A DNA stretch of 64,000 bases from Streptomyces sp. YIM 121038 (lineage in GTDB: Bacteria; Actinomycetota; Actinomycetes; Streptomycetales; Streptomycetaceae): the NCBI RefSeq assembly GCF_006088715.1, contig NZ_CP030771.1, positions 1,860,001 to 1,924,000 on the forward strand, given 5' to 3'. How positions within the stretch are numbered: the stretch's first letter is position 1; each line of letters starts with the position of its first letter. Shown piece by piece: positions 28,826 through 36,719 of the stretch. Position numbers and translations under genes: made by a program. The notes beneath the pieces are model-generated. The model saw only the letters and a list, made by a program, of their open reading frames with translations, did not search any database and had not been told where the DNA came from.

Positions 28826-30352
28826 TCACGCCGCCTCCGTGCGGTCGGCGGCCATCCCCGCGGCGTCGAGCAGCGCGGTGCCGACGACGAGGTCGGCGCC
28901 GCCGAACTCCGGGTCGTCCAGCTCCGTGCCGTCGTCCACGGCGAACAGGAGCTGCTCCTCGCCCTGGCGGTAGGCGGTGCCCACCGGCGGGCTGGCCGCG
29001 TGCACGGCGAGCAGGGCGACCAGGTACGGCAGCTCGGGGTCGCGGCGGCGGGCGTCGGCGAGCAGCCCGGAGAGCCTGCGCGGCGCGTCCGGCGGCAGGG
29101 AGAGCAGCTCCATGGCGCTCGCCAGCTGCTCCTCGCTGAACCGGCTGTCGTCGGGGGTGGCGATGAGGTCGGGCTCGGGCATCTCGGCGCCCAGGTGCTC
29201 GCGCTCCATCGGCGGCGTCAGGAGTATGTCGACGAGGTCGCCGACGCGGACGGACACGGGGGTGCGCAGGCCCGTGCCGTGGGCGAAGAAGGCGTCCGTG
29301 ACGCGGGTGGCCTGCTCGGCGGGGAGCGGCAGCACGGGGGCGACGAGCTGGCCGTACAGGTCGAGGCCGGTGCGGGCGGCGGGCGTGGCGAAGGCCTGCC
29401 GGTCCTGCTCGGCGCGGAACAGGGGGCCCGCTTCGAGGAGCCGGGACTGGAGCTGGGTGTGGCGGCGGATGCAGTCCTTGACGATGTCGACGAGCTCGGC
29501 GGCGCGGCGCTTCTGCTCGGGGTCCTCGGACTCGTCGCGGGCCTTGCGGATGTTCGTCAGGATCGCGTTCTCGTGGCGGTAGCGGTCGGCCACGTGGTCC
29601 AGGGCCTCGGCGATCATGTCGGGGACGGCGCGCAGCCAGTCCACCGCGCGGACGTTGCGCCGGGTGGCGTCGAGGGCCTTGCGGAGCGTCTCCGAGTACT
29701 GGACCGTGCGGTAGCGCGCCTGCTCGGCGGCGAGCTGGGCGTCGGCGAGGCGGCCCCTGCTGATGAGCACCTCCAGCTTCACCTCGGCGGCGATCTGGGC
29801 GCTGGTGACGTCCGTGTCGAGGGCTCCCACCAGGACGTTCACGGCCTCGTCGGTGGTGCGGAGGTAGACACCGCCGCCGTATCCGGGGACTTCCTCGATG
29901 AGCTTGAAGTCGTAGTCCCTGCGGACGTACGTCCCGTCGGGGTCGAAGGTGCCGTAGACGGCGCGGAAGCCGCGGTCGACGCTGCCGACGTTGATCAGGT
30001 TCTCCAGGACCCAGCGGGCGACGCGCTCGTGCTCGGCGGCCGGGCGGCGCGGGGCCTGGGCGGCGACGCGGGGCAGCAGGCGGGCGACGATCTGCTCGTG
30101 GTCGGCGCCCGTGTCGAAGTCCATGTTCAGCGTGACGAGGTCGATGGCGGACAGGGCCACCTCCGCCATCGCGTACACCGAGTACTCCCCCGCGAGGTTG
30201 GCCTTGCGGGCGTCCAGGTCGTGCAGCGGCGCCGTGCACGCGAGCGCGCGCAGGCGCCGCGCCAGGCCCTCGTCGGCGGCCGGGCCCGGCGCGGGCCGCG
30301 GCCCCGCGCTGAGCTGGGGCGGAGCGGTGTCCGATACGGCAGGCGAAGTCAC
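28826..30352 (-). CDS. Kleisin-like partner of the SMC-like ATPase (MukF/JetA-like position)
   Basis: A 508-residue, mostly helical protein with no catalytic motif. An N-terminal helical region (RRLRALACTAPLHDLDARKA) is followed by a segment GGGVYLRTTDEAVNVLVGAL and a long helix around EVKLEVLISRGRLADAQLAAE, and the C-terminal third contains mixed helices and strands (FSEEQLASAMELLSLPPD). MukF-like kleisins have this make-up: an N-terminal winged helix, a middle helical bundle and a C-terminal winged helix. The first codon is probably the GTG at 30352 (VTSPAVSDTAPP). No ribosome site precedes it, while TAGTCT lies 8 bases upstream, so the mRNA may be leaderless; an in-frame TTG at 30382 is the alternative. 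It is the first gene of the SMC-like unit. Confidence 0.65.
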   Translation of the reverse strand: MTSPAVSDTAPPQLSAGPRPAPGPAADEGLARRLRALACTAPLHDLDARKANLAGEYSVYAMAEVALSAIDLVTLNMDFDTGADHEQIVARLLPRVAAQAPRRPAAEHERVARWVLENLINVGSVDRGFRAVYGTFDPDGTYVRRDYDFKLIEEVPGYGGGVYLRTTDEAVNVLVGALDTDVTSAQIAAEVKLEVLISRGRLADAQLAAEQARYRTVQYSETLRKALDATRRNVRAVDWLRAVPDMIAEALDHVADRYRHENAILTNIRKARDESEDPEQKRRAAELVDIVKDCIRRHTQLQSRLLEAGPLFRAEQDRQAFATPAARTGLDLYGQLVAPVLPLPAEQATRVTDAFFAHGTGLRTPVSVRVGDLVDILLTPPMEREHLGAEMPEPDLIATPDDSRFSEEQLASAMELLSLPPDAPRRLSGLLADARRRDPELPYLVALLAVHAASPPVGTAYRQGEEQLLFAVDDGTELDDPEFGGADLVVGTALLDAAGMAADRTEAA

Positions 30353-30527
30353 GGTGCACAGACTAGGTCCTCGGTCTGACAACGGTCGAAACGACGCAGA
30401 TGCACCGTGCGGGCCCCGGCCCCGGGCACGGCCCCGCGGGCCCGTCGCCGGGCCGTGGCGCGCGCCGCCCCGGGGCGCCCCGCCGCTCCCGTCCCCGGGT
30501 GCGCGGCGGGCTTCCGCCGGGGCCGCG

Positions 30528-31232
30528 TCAGCGCCCGCCGAGCCCGCCCTCCGCCACCCGGCGCGCGTAGGTGTCGACCAGGCCGCGGCGCGAGTCGTCC
30601 AGGTACTCGGCGAGCAGCCGCTCGGCCTCGGGCGCGGTACCGGCCTGGAGGGCTTCCAGGAGCTGCCGGTTGCGGGCGAGGTAGGGCTCGTGCAGGCGGC
30701 GCGGGTCGTCCACCACGTGGAAGGCGAGGCGCAGTTCGGCGAAGACGCTGCGCATCAGCTCGTCGGTGCGGTCGCTGCCGGCGAGCGCGACCAGTTCGCG
30801 GTGGAAGTGGATGTTGGCGGTGGACACGCCCTTCCAGTCCCGCGCGCGGGCCGCAGCCCCGCCCTCGGCGACCGCGTCGGCGAGTCCGTCGACGGCGTAC
30901 GGCGGCGGTCCGAGGCCGCGGACGACGGCGCACTCGACCAGGCTCCGGATGCGGTAGATGTCCTCGACGTCGTCGACGGTCAGGACGCGTACGAACACGC
31001 CCCGGTTGAGCTCGTGGACGAGGAGCCGCTCGTGGGTGAGGAGCCGGAAGGCCTCGCGCAGGGTGTTGCGGGAGACGCCGAGCGCACCGCCGATGCTGTC
31101 CTCGGAGAGGCGTGTTCCGGGAGGGAAGTACCCCTCGGCGATGCGGCTCCGCAGGATGTCCGCGACGCGTTCGGCGGTGCTGGTGCGGCCCAGCAGCGCG
31201 CGGTCGTCGGCGAGACCCGTCAGTTCAGCCAT
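30528..31232 (-). CDS. GntR/FadR-family regulator with FCD domain
   Basis: A 234-residue repressor-type regulator. The winged helix at about 18-80 contains ERVADILRSRIAEGYFPPGT and LSEDSIGGALGVSRNTLREAF, the standard GntR recognition region. The C-terminal helical FCD domain (DDVEDIYRIRSLVECAVVRG, then FHRELVALAGSDR with metal-binding His positions) would bind a small carboxylate. It is divergent from the MFS-cyclase-pxpABC operon, and a 17-bp palindrome lies between them. 5-oxoproline, glutamate or a related acid is the likely effector. The ATG at 31232 follows GGGGATC. Confidence 0.92.
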   Translation of the reverse strand: MAELTGLADDRALLGRTSTAERVADILRSRIAEGYFPPGTRLSEDSIGGALGVSRNTLREAFRLLTHERLLVHELNRGVFVRVLTVDDVEDIYRIRSLVECAVVRGLGPPPYAVDGLADAVAEGGAAARARDWKGVSTANIHFHRELVALAGSDRTDELMRSVFAELRLAFHVVDDPRRLHEPYLARNRQLLEALQAGTAPEAERLLAEYLDDSRRGLVDTYARRVAEGGLGGR

Positions 31233-31302
31233 GCTCAGCGATCCCCTCAGCCATGCCCGGATTCAACCGCAGAGACAAGAACGAAACAACACGGGTATTG
31301 AG

Positions 31303-31319
31303 GGATCGTTGAACAATCC
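31303..31319. promoter_or_regulatory. Candidate GntR operator between the regulator and the pxp operon
   Basis: GGATCGTTGAACAATCC, an imperfect palindrome (14 of 16 paired positions match around the centre at 31311) with the GTT-n-AAC core common to FadR-subfamily operators. It lies 71 bp before the regulator start and 148 bp before the MFS start, in a locally AT-rich stretch. Confidence 0.6.
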
Positions 31320-31466
31320 TCTACGTTGTCCGGCAGGCGGCTCCCGCTCCCCGCCGGGGACCGCCACGCTCAGCCCGTCAACAGCACCCGCGGCGCTCCC
31401 GGACCCCCTTCGGCACCGCTCATCAGAAGCACCCTCCAGCACCGCCAACCCCTCTGCGAGGTGCCC

Positions 31467-32768
31467 ATGAGCACGACCCCACCGCCCTCCCCGATATCCG
31501 TCGACGGCTCCCCCGGCGAGGCCCGGCCCCCCGACGACGACGGCGCGTTCGGCTGGCTGCGCGCGCTCGGCCCGCGCGGCCGCCGCGCCTTCACCGGCGC
31601 CTTCGGCGGGTACGCGCTCGACTCCTACGACTACTTCACGCTGCCGCTGACGATGGTCGCCCTCAAGGCGTACTTCGACCTGAACAGCGGCCAGACCGGC
31701 CTGCTCACCACCGTCACGCTGGTCGTGTCCGCCGTGGGCGGCGCCGTCGCGGGCGTCGTCGCCGACCGCATCGGGCGTGTGAAGGCCCTGATGATCACGG
31801 TGGTCACCTACGCGGTGTTCACCGTCGCCTGCGGCTTCGCGCCCAACTACGAGACCCTGCTGCTCTTCCGCGCCCTCCAGGGCCTCGGTTTCGGCGGTGA
31901 GTGGGCGGTCGGCGCCATCCTGGTCGCCGAGTACGCGAGCGCCAAGAACCGCGGCCGCACGCTCGGCGCGATCCAGAGCGCCTGGGCGGTGGGCTGGGGC
32001 CTCGCCGCGATCGTGTACACCCTGGTCTTCCAGTTCCTGGACGACGACGTCGCCTGGCGCGTGATGTTCTGGACGGGCGCCCTGCCCGCGCTGCTCGTGG
32101 TCTACGTACGCCGCAACGTCCACGACGCCCCGGAGGCGGCCGCCGCGCGCGAGAAGAGCACCGACAAGGGCTCCTTCACGGCCATCTTCAAGCCGGACCT
32201 GCTGCGCGTCACGTGCTTCGCGGTCCTGCTGTCCACCGGCGTCCAGGGCGGCTACTACACGCTCGCCACCTGGGTTCCCACCTACCTCAAGGACGACCGC
32301 GGCCTCACGGTCGTCGGCACCGGCGGGTATCTGACGTTCCTGATCTCGGGCGCCTTCCTCGGCTATCTGACCGGCGGGTACCTCACCGACAAACTGGGCC
32401 GCAAGCGGAACATCACCCTGTTCGCCTTCCTCTCCGCGGCCAGCATCGTCGCCTACACGAACATCCCCGACGGCGCCAACGGCCTTCTCCTGGTGCTCGG
32501 TTTCCCGCTGGGCTTCTGCATGTCGGCCATCTTCAGCGGCTTCGGTTCGTTCCTCAGCGAGCTGTACCCGGCCGCCGTGCGCGGCACCGGACAGGGCTTC
32601 ACGTACAACACCGGGCGCGCGATCGGTGCCGTGTTCCCCACCACGGTGGGCTTCCTGGCGGACAGCTGGGGCACGGGCGGCGCACTGATCTTCGGCGCGT
32701 TCGGGTACGCCCTCGCCGTCGTCGCCCTGCTGGGCCTGCCGGAGACGCGCGGCAGGGAGCTGCTGTGA
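31467..32768 (+). CDS. MFS transporter, carboxylate-type
   Basis: A 433-residue inner-membrane transporter of the major facilitator superfamily with twelve predicted helices, of the sialate/aromatic-acid:H+ symporter-like branch. Motif A is seen after the second helix ([13 protein letters not shown]) and repeated in the second half ([13 protein letters not shown]); [16 protein letters not shown] is the helix-4 signature. I chose the ATG at 31467 because GAGG lies 7 bases upstream and the protein starts just before the first helix; the reading frame is open further upstream. The stop overlaps the next start (GTGA). As first gene of a unit with PxpABC it probably imports 5-oxoproline or another glutamate-related acid; that substrate is inference. 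Confidence 0.92.
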   Translation: MSTTPPPSPISVDGSPGEARPPDDDGAFGWLRALGPRGRRAFTGAFGGYALDSYDYFTLPLTMVALKAYFDLNSGQTGLLTTVTLVVSAVGGAVAGVVADRIGRVKALMITVVTYAVFTVACGFAPNYETLLLFRALQGLGFGGEWAVGAILVAEYASAKNRGRTLGAIQSAWAVGWGLAAIVYTLVFQFLDDDVAWRVMFWTGALPALLVVYVRRNVHDAPEAAAAREKSTDKGSFTAIFKPDLLRVTCFAVLLSTGVQGGYYTLATWVPTYLKDDRGLTVVGTGGYLTFLISGAFLGYLTGGYLTDKLGRKRNITLFAFLSAASIVAYTNIPDGANGLLLVLGFPLGFCMSAIFSGFGSFLSELYPAAVRGTGQGFTYNTGRAIGAVFPTTVGFLADSWGTGGALIFGAFGYALAVVALLGLPETRGRELL

Positions 32769-33532
32769 CCCCGGCGGAGGCGCGCGGGAGGTTCCGGGCG
32801 GGCCTGAGCGTCCCGACGGCGGGCTGGGCCCCGGGGCACACCCAGGCGAACCTGATCGCCGTCCCGGCCGACTGGGCGTACGAGATGCTGCTGTTCTGCC
32901 AGCGCAATCCGAAGCCGTGCCCGGTCCTGGACGTCACCGACGCGGGCTCCTGGACCACGCCGCTCGCCCCGGGTGCCGATCTGCGCACGGACCTGCCGCG
33001 CTACCGCGTGTGGGTCCGCGGCGAGCTGGTCGACGAGCCCACCGACGTGCTCGCGCACTGGCGCGACGACCTGGTGGCGTTCCTCATCGGGTGCAGCTTC
33101 ACCTTCGAGTGGTCCCTCGCGGCGGCGGGCGTGCCGCTGCGCCACATCGACCAGGGCCGCAACGTCTCCATGTACGTCACCGACCGCCCGTGCAGGCCCG
33201 CGGGGCGCCTGAAGGGACCCATGGTGGTCTCCATGCGCCCGGTCCCGCCCGCGCACCTGACGGCGGCGATCGAGGAGAGCGCCCTGCTGCCCGCGGTGCA
33301 CGGCTCCCCCGTCCACTGCGGGGACCCGGCCGGGCTCGGCATCGCCGACCTCGGCGCGCCCGACTTCGGCGACCCGGTGGACGCCGAGCCCGACGACATC
33401 CCGGTCTTCTGGGCGTGCGGGGTCACGCCGCAGGCCGCCGTGATGGCCTCCCGGCCACCGTTCGCGCTCACGCACGCGCCCGGCCGGATGTTCCTCACCG
33501 ACGCCCGCGACGAGCAGTACCGCGTGGCCTGA
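32765..33532 (+). CDS. D-glutamate-cyclase-like/putative hydro-lyase (DUF1445, YcsI family)
   Basis: A 255-residue cytoplasmic protein of the DUF1445/YcsI family. The motifs [10 protein letters not shown] near residue 32, [13 protein letters not shown] at about 108-120 with its conserved Cys and Glu, and [11 protein letters not shown] near the C-terminus are typical. The vertebrate relative converts D-glutamate to 5-oxo-D-proline, and the bacterial gene often sits by the YcsF/PxpA gene, as here. The GTG start at 32765 overlaps the stop of the transporter gene. A role in feeding or draining the 5-oxoproline pool fits, but the reaction in bacteria is not settled. Confidence 0.88.
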   Translation: MTPAEARGRFRAGLSVPTAGWAPGHTQANLIAVPADWAYEMLLFCQRNPKPCPVLDVTDAGSWTTPLAPGADLRTDLPRYRVWVRGELVDEPTDVLAHWRDDLVAFLIGCSFTFEWSLAAAGVPLRHIDQGRNVSMYVTDRPCRPAGRLKGPMVVSMRPVPPAHLTAAIEESALLPAVHGSPVHCGDPAGLGIADLGAPDFGDPVDAEPDDIPVFWACGVTPQAAVMASRPPFALTHAPGRMFLTDARDEQYRVA

Positions 33533-33597
33533 CCGGACCGGCAGCCGCGCGCACGCGCGCGTGGACCCGCGACAACGAAACAGGAGCGAAGACGTTC

Positions 33598-34362
33598 ATG
33601 ACCTGGGCCTCGATCGACCTCAACGCCGACCTCGGCGAGGGCTTCGGACGCTGGCGGCTCACCGACGACGAGGAGCTGCTGTCCGTGGTCACCAGCGCCA
33701 ACGTGGCGTGCGGCTTCCACGCGGGCGACGCGGCCACCATGCGGCGCGTGTGCGAGCGGGCGGCCGAGCGGGGCGTGCGGATCGGCGCCCAGGTCTCGTA
33801 CCGCGACCTGGCGGGCTTCGGGCGGCGCGCGATGGACGTGCCGCCCCTGGAGCTCGCGGCCGAAGTGGCCTACCAGATCGGCGCCCTGGAGGTGTTCGCC
33901 CGGGCGGCGGGCACGCGCGTGTCGTACGTGAAGCCGCACGGCGCGCTCTACAACCGGGTGGTCCACGACGCCGAGCAGGCGGCGGCCGTCGTGGACGGGG
34001 TGCTGCTCGCCGACGACCGCGTCCCGGTGCTCGGGCTGCCCGGATCGCGCCTCCTGGAGACGGCGGAGAAGGCCGGACTCCCCGTCGTCACCGAGGCGTT
34101 CGCCGACCGCGCGTACACCGCCGGGGGAACCCTGGTGCCGCGCGGCACGGACGGCGCCGTCATCACCGAGGCCGACGCCGTCGTGGAGCGGTCCGTCGGG
34201 ATCGCCCTCTCCGGGACCGTGACCGCGCACAGCGGAGAGCGCGTCCCGGTCCGCGCGCGCTCCTTGTGCCTGCACGGCGACACACCGGGGGCGGTGGGCC
34301 TCGCCCGGCAGGTCCGCGCGCGCCTGGAGGCGGCGGGCGTCCGGGTGGAGGCGTTCGCGTGA
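33598..34362 (+). CDS. pxpA: 5-oxoprolinase subunit A (LamB/YcsF family)
   Basis: A 254-residue protein with the N-terminal IDLNADLGEGFGRW and CGFHAGDAATM motifs, then IGAQVSYRDLAGFGRR and KPHGALYN, which line the metal and substrate site of this family. With PxpB and PxpC it hydrolyses 5-oxoproline to glutamate at the expense of ATP, removing a damage product formed from glutamine and glutamate. ATG at 33598 with AGGAG upstream; 65 bp after the DUF1445 gene; the stop overlaps the pxpB start. Confidence 0.95.
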   Translation: MTWASIDLNADLGEGFGRWRLTDDEELLSVVTSANVACGFHAGDAATMRRVCERAAERGVRIGAQVSYRDLAGFGRRAMDVPPLELAAEVAYQIGALEVFARAAGTRVSYVKPHGALYNRVVHDAEQAAAVVDGVLLADDRVPVLGLPGSRLLETAEKAGLPVVTEAFADRAYTAGGTLVPRGTDGAVITEADAVVERSVGIALSGTVTAHSGERVPVRARSLCLHGDTPGAVGLARQVRARLEAAGVRVEAFA

Positions 34363-35000
34363 GCGACTCCCCCGCCCGGCCGCGCATGACGGTGCTGCCG
34401 ATGGGCGAACGGGCGCTGCTCGTCGAACTGTCCGACGGAAGCGCAGCCGAGGCCCTGCACGCCGAGCTGCTGCGCCGCCGCGCCGCCGGGGAGCTCACGG
34501 TGCGGGAGATCGTCCCCGCGGCCCGTACGGTGCTGCTCGACGGCCTCGACGCCCCCCAGCGGCTCGCCGCCCGCCTGCCTTCCTGGGAGATCCCGCCGCT
34601 GTCCCCCCGCGCGCGGGACGTCCTCGAACTCCCCGTGCGGTACGACGGCCCCGACCTGGCGGACGTCGCGGCCCTGTGGGGAGTGCCGGTGCGGGAGGTG
34701 CCGCGGATCCACGCGGCGGCCGAGTTCCGCGTCGCCTTCTGCGGGTTCGCCCCCGGCTTCGGCTATCTGACCGGCCTCGGCGGGCTGCCCGACGTGCCGC
34801 GCCGGGCCACGCCGCGTACGGCGGTGCCCGCGGGCTCCGTGGGCCTCGCGGGGCCCTACACGGGCGTGTACCCCCGTACGTCGCCCGGCGGCTGGCAGCT
34901 GATCGGCACCACGGAGGCCGTACTGTGGGACGACGCGCGCGCACCGGCCGCGCTCCTGACACCCGGTGCGCGGGTCCGCTTCGTCCCGGAGGGCCGATGA
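34359..35000 (+). CDS. pxpB: 5-oxoprolinase subunit B (KipI family)
   Basis: A 213-residue KipI-family protein. The conserved FCGFAPGFGYLTGL at about 128-141 and AGPYTGVYPRTSPGGWQLIG near 165-184 mark the carboxyltransferase C-D-type domain. It forms the PxpBC half of the ATP-dependent 5-oxoprolinase, which phosphorylates the substrate. The GTG start overlaps the pxpA stop as GTGA; an internal ATG at 34386 (MTVLPMGERALL) is an alternative but breaks the coupling pattern. The stop in turn overlaps the pxpC start. Confidence 0.94.
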   Translation: MSDSPARPRMTVLPMGERALLVELSDGSAAEALHAELLRRRAAGELTVREIVPAARTVLLDGLDAPQRLAARLPSWEIPPLSPRARDVLELPVRYDGPDLADVAALWGVPVREVPRIHAAAEFRVAFCGFAPGFGYLTGLGGLPDVPRRATPRTAVPAGSVGLAGPYTGVYPRTSPGGWQLIGTTEAVLWDDARAPAALLTPGARVRFVPEGR

Positions 35001-35896
35001 CCGACCGGGCCTTCGTCGTCGTGCGCTCCGGAGCGCTGACCACCGTGCAGGACGAGGGGCGGCCCGGCCACGCCCACCTGGGGGTGCCGCACTCCGGAGC
35101 CCTCGACCGGCCGGCCGCCGCGCTCGTGAACCGTCTCGTCGGCAACCCTCCCGAAGCGGCCGTCCTGGAGACCACCCTCAACGGCTGCGCGGTGCGGCCC
35201 CGCTGCGCGGTCACCGTCGCGGTGGGCGGCGCGCCGTGCCCGGTGACGGTGGACGGCAGACCCGCCCCCTGGGGGATGCCGGTACGGGTGCCCGCCGGGG
35301 CCCTGCTCGACGTGGGAACCGCCGTCTCCGGAGTACGCGGATACCTCGCCCTGAGCGGCGGCGTGGCCGTCGAGCCGGTGCTCGGCAGCCGCTCCACGGA
35401 CCTGCTCTCGGGCCTCGGGCCACCGCCGCTCACGGACGGGGCGGTACTCCCCCTGGGGGCCGCGGCCCCCGCTCACGCGCGCGTGGACGTCGTCCCCCAT
35501 CCGGCGCCGCCGGGCGAACTGGTGCTGCGCCTGACGGCCGGGCCGCGTGCGGACTGGTTCACGCCCGGGGCGCTGCGGACCCTCACCACGCGCACGTACC
35601 GCGTGGCGTCGGCGAGCAACCGCATCGGCCTGCGCACGGAGGGGCCCCCGCTGGAGCGGGCGGTGAGCGGGGAACTGCCCAGCGAGGGCATGGTGCTCGG
35701 CGCGGTCCAAGTGCCGCCGGACGGCAGGCCCGTGGTGTTCCTCGCCGACCATCCGACCACGGGCGGCTATCCGGTGGTGGGCGTGGTGCGGCGCGCGGAC
35801 CTGGCGGGAGCGGCGCAGGCGGCGCCGGGGACACCGGTGCGGTTCGTGGTCACGGGGGCGCTCACGCCGCCTCTGGCCGGCTCTCCGCGACCGTGA
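34997..35896 (+). CDS. pxpC: 5-oxoprolinase subunit C (KipA family)
   Basis: A 299-residue biotin-dependent-carboxyltransferase-like protein. VVVRSGALTTVQDEGRPGHAH starts it, followed by PHSGALDRPAAALVNRLVGN and, near the C-terminus, FLADHPTTGGYPVVGVV, all standard for KipA/PxpC. It pairs with PxpB in 5-oxoproline hydrolysis. Start ATG overlaps the pxpB stop. Its last 35 bp overlap the 3' end of the convergent SGNH hydrolase gene, so the two transcripts are antisense there. Confidence 0.94.
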   Translation: MTDRAFVVVRSGALTTVQDEGRPGHAHLGVPHSGALDRPAAALVNRLVGNPPEAAVLETTLNGCAVRPRCAVTVAVGGAPCPVTVDGRPAPWGMPVRVPAGALLDVGTAVSGVRGYLALSGGVAVEPVLGSRSTDLLSGLGPPPLTDGAVLPLGAAAPAHARVDVVPHPAPPGELVLRLTAGPRADWFTPGALRTLTTRTYRVASASNRIGLRTEGPPLERAVSGELPSEGMVLGAVQVPPDGRPVVFLADHPTTGGYPVVGVVRRADLAGAAQAAPGTPVRFVVTGALTPPLAGSPRP

Positions 35897-36719
35897 GCCC
35901 GGTGAGCGCCGCCGCGACCGACCGCGCGGCCCGTACGTCAAGGCCGCCGCTGGTGCCGCACAGCCCGTGCTGCACCTCCGTCGCGGCCAGGGCGAGGAGC
36001 TGGGGCAGCAGGTCGGTGCAGCGCCGGGCGACCCACCCCGTGCCCGCCGTGGCCAGCCACCACAGGCTCGCCGAGCGGGTGGGCGGCGGCAGTTCGGGCT
36101 CGCGCCCGGGCGCGGGCCCGACGGCCAGGCCCTCGGCGGCGAGCAGGGCGTGGCAGCGGGCGGCGAACACCCGGTGGCCGCGCTCGCCGGGGTGCAGCCG
36201 GTCCGCGCTCCACAGGGTGCGGTCGGCCACCCACTCCTCGTCGGCGGCGTGCAGGTGCAGCGCGCCGTGGCGCTCCGACAGCGCGTGCACGACCGCGTTC
36301 ACCGCGCGCTGACGCCGGGCCAGCGGGCGGCCGAGGGCGCCGGGGAGCCCGAGCATCGCCCCGGGGTTTGGCAGACAGGCGGTGAGCAGGGCGGCGCCGC
36401 GCCCGGTCAGCGTGCCGTAGACCTCGTCGAGGCGGGCGGCCACGGCGTGCAGGTCGAAGGTGTGGCGCAGCGTGTCGTTGACGCCCACGACGACGGACAC
36501 CAGGCCGGGGCGCAGGGCCAGCGCCTCGGGCGTCTGGCGGTGCAGGACGTCCCAGGTCCTGGCGCCGTTCACGGCCAGGTTGTGGAACTCCACGGGCCGT
36601 TCGGGCGGGCCGATGCCCGCGGCCAGCAGGGCCGCCCAGCCCCGCCAGGCGCCGTCCACGGGGTCGCCCACGCCCGCGGTGAGCGAGTCCCCCAGGGCCA
36701 CGTAGGTGCGGGCGCTCAT
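35862..36719 (-). CDS. SGNH/GDSL hydrolase
   Basis: A 285-residue esterase/lipase-like enzyme. Block I GDSLTAG carries the nucleophile Ser12, the block III Asn is in VVGVNDT near residue 79, and block V DRLHPGERGH supplies the Asp-His pair at about 171-180. No signal peptide is visible, so it probably acts in the cytoplasm. The start codon overlaps the stop of the upstream glycosyltransferase gene as ATGA, making it third in a two-transferase-plus-hydrolase unit; a role in deacylating or editing a glycolipid made by them is an inference. The C-terminal 75 residues beyond the SGNH fold are of no known domain. Confidence 0.9.
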   Translation of the reverse strand: MSARTYVALGDSLTAGVGDPVDGAWRGWAALLAAGIGPPERPVEFHNLAVNGARTWDVLHRQTPEALALRPGLVSVVVGVNDTLRHTFDLHAVAARLDEVYGTLTGRGAALLTACLPNPGAMLGLPGALGRPLARRQRAVNAVVHALSERHGALHLHAADEEWVADRTLWSADRLHPGERGHRVFAARCHALLAAEGLAVGPAPGREPELPPPTRSASLWWLATAGTGWVARRCTDLLPQLLALAATEVQHGLCGTSGGLDVRAARSVAAALTGLTVAESRPEAA

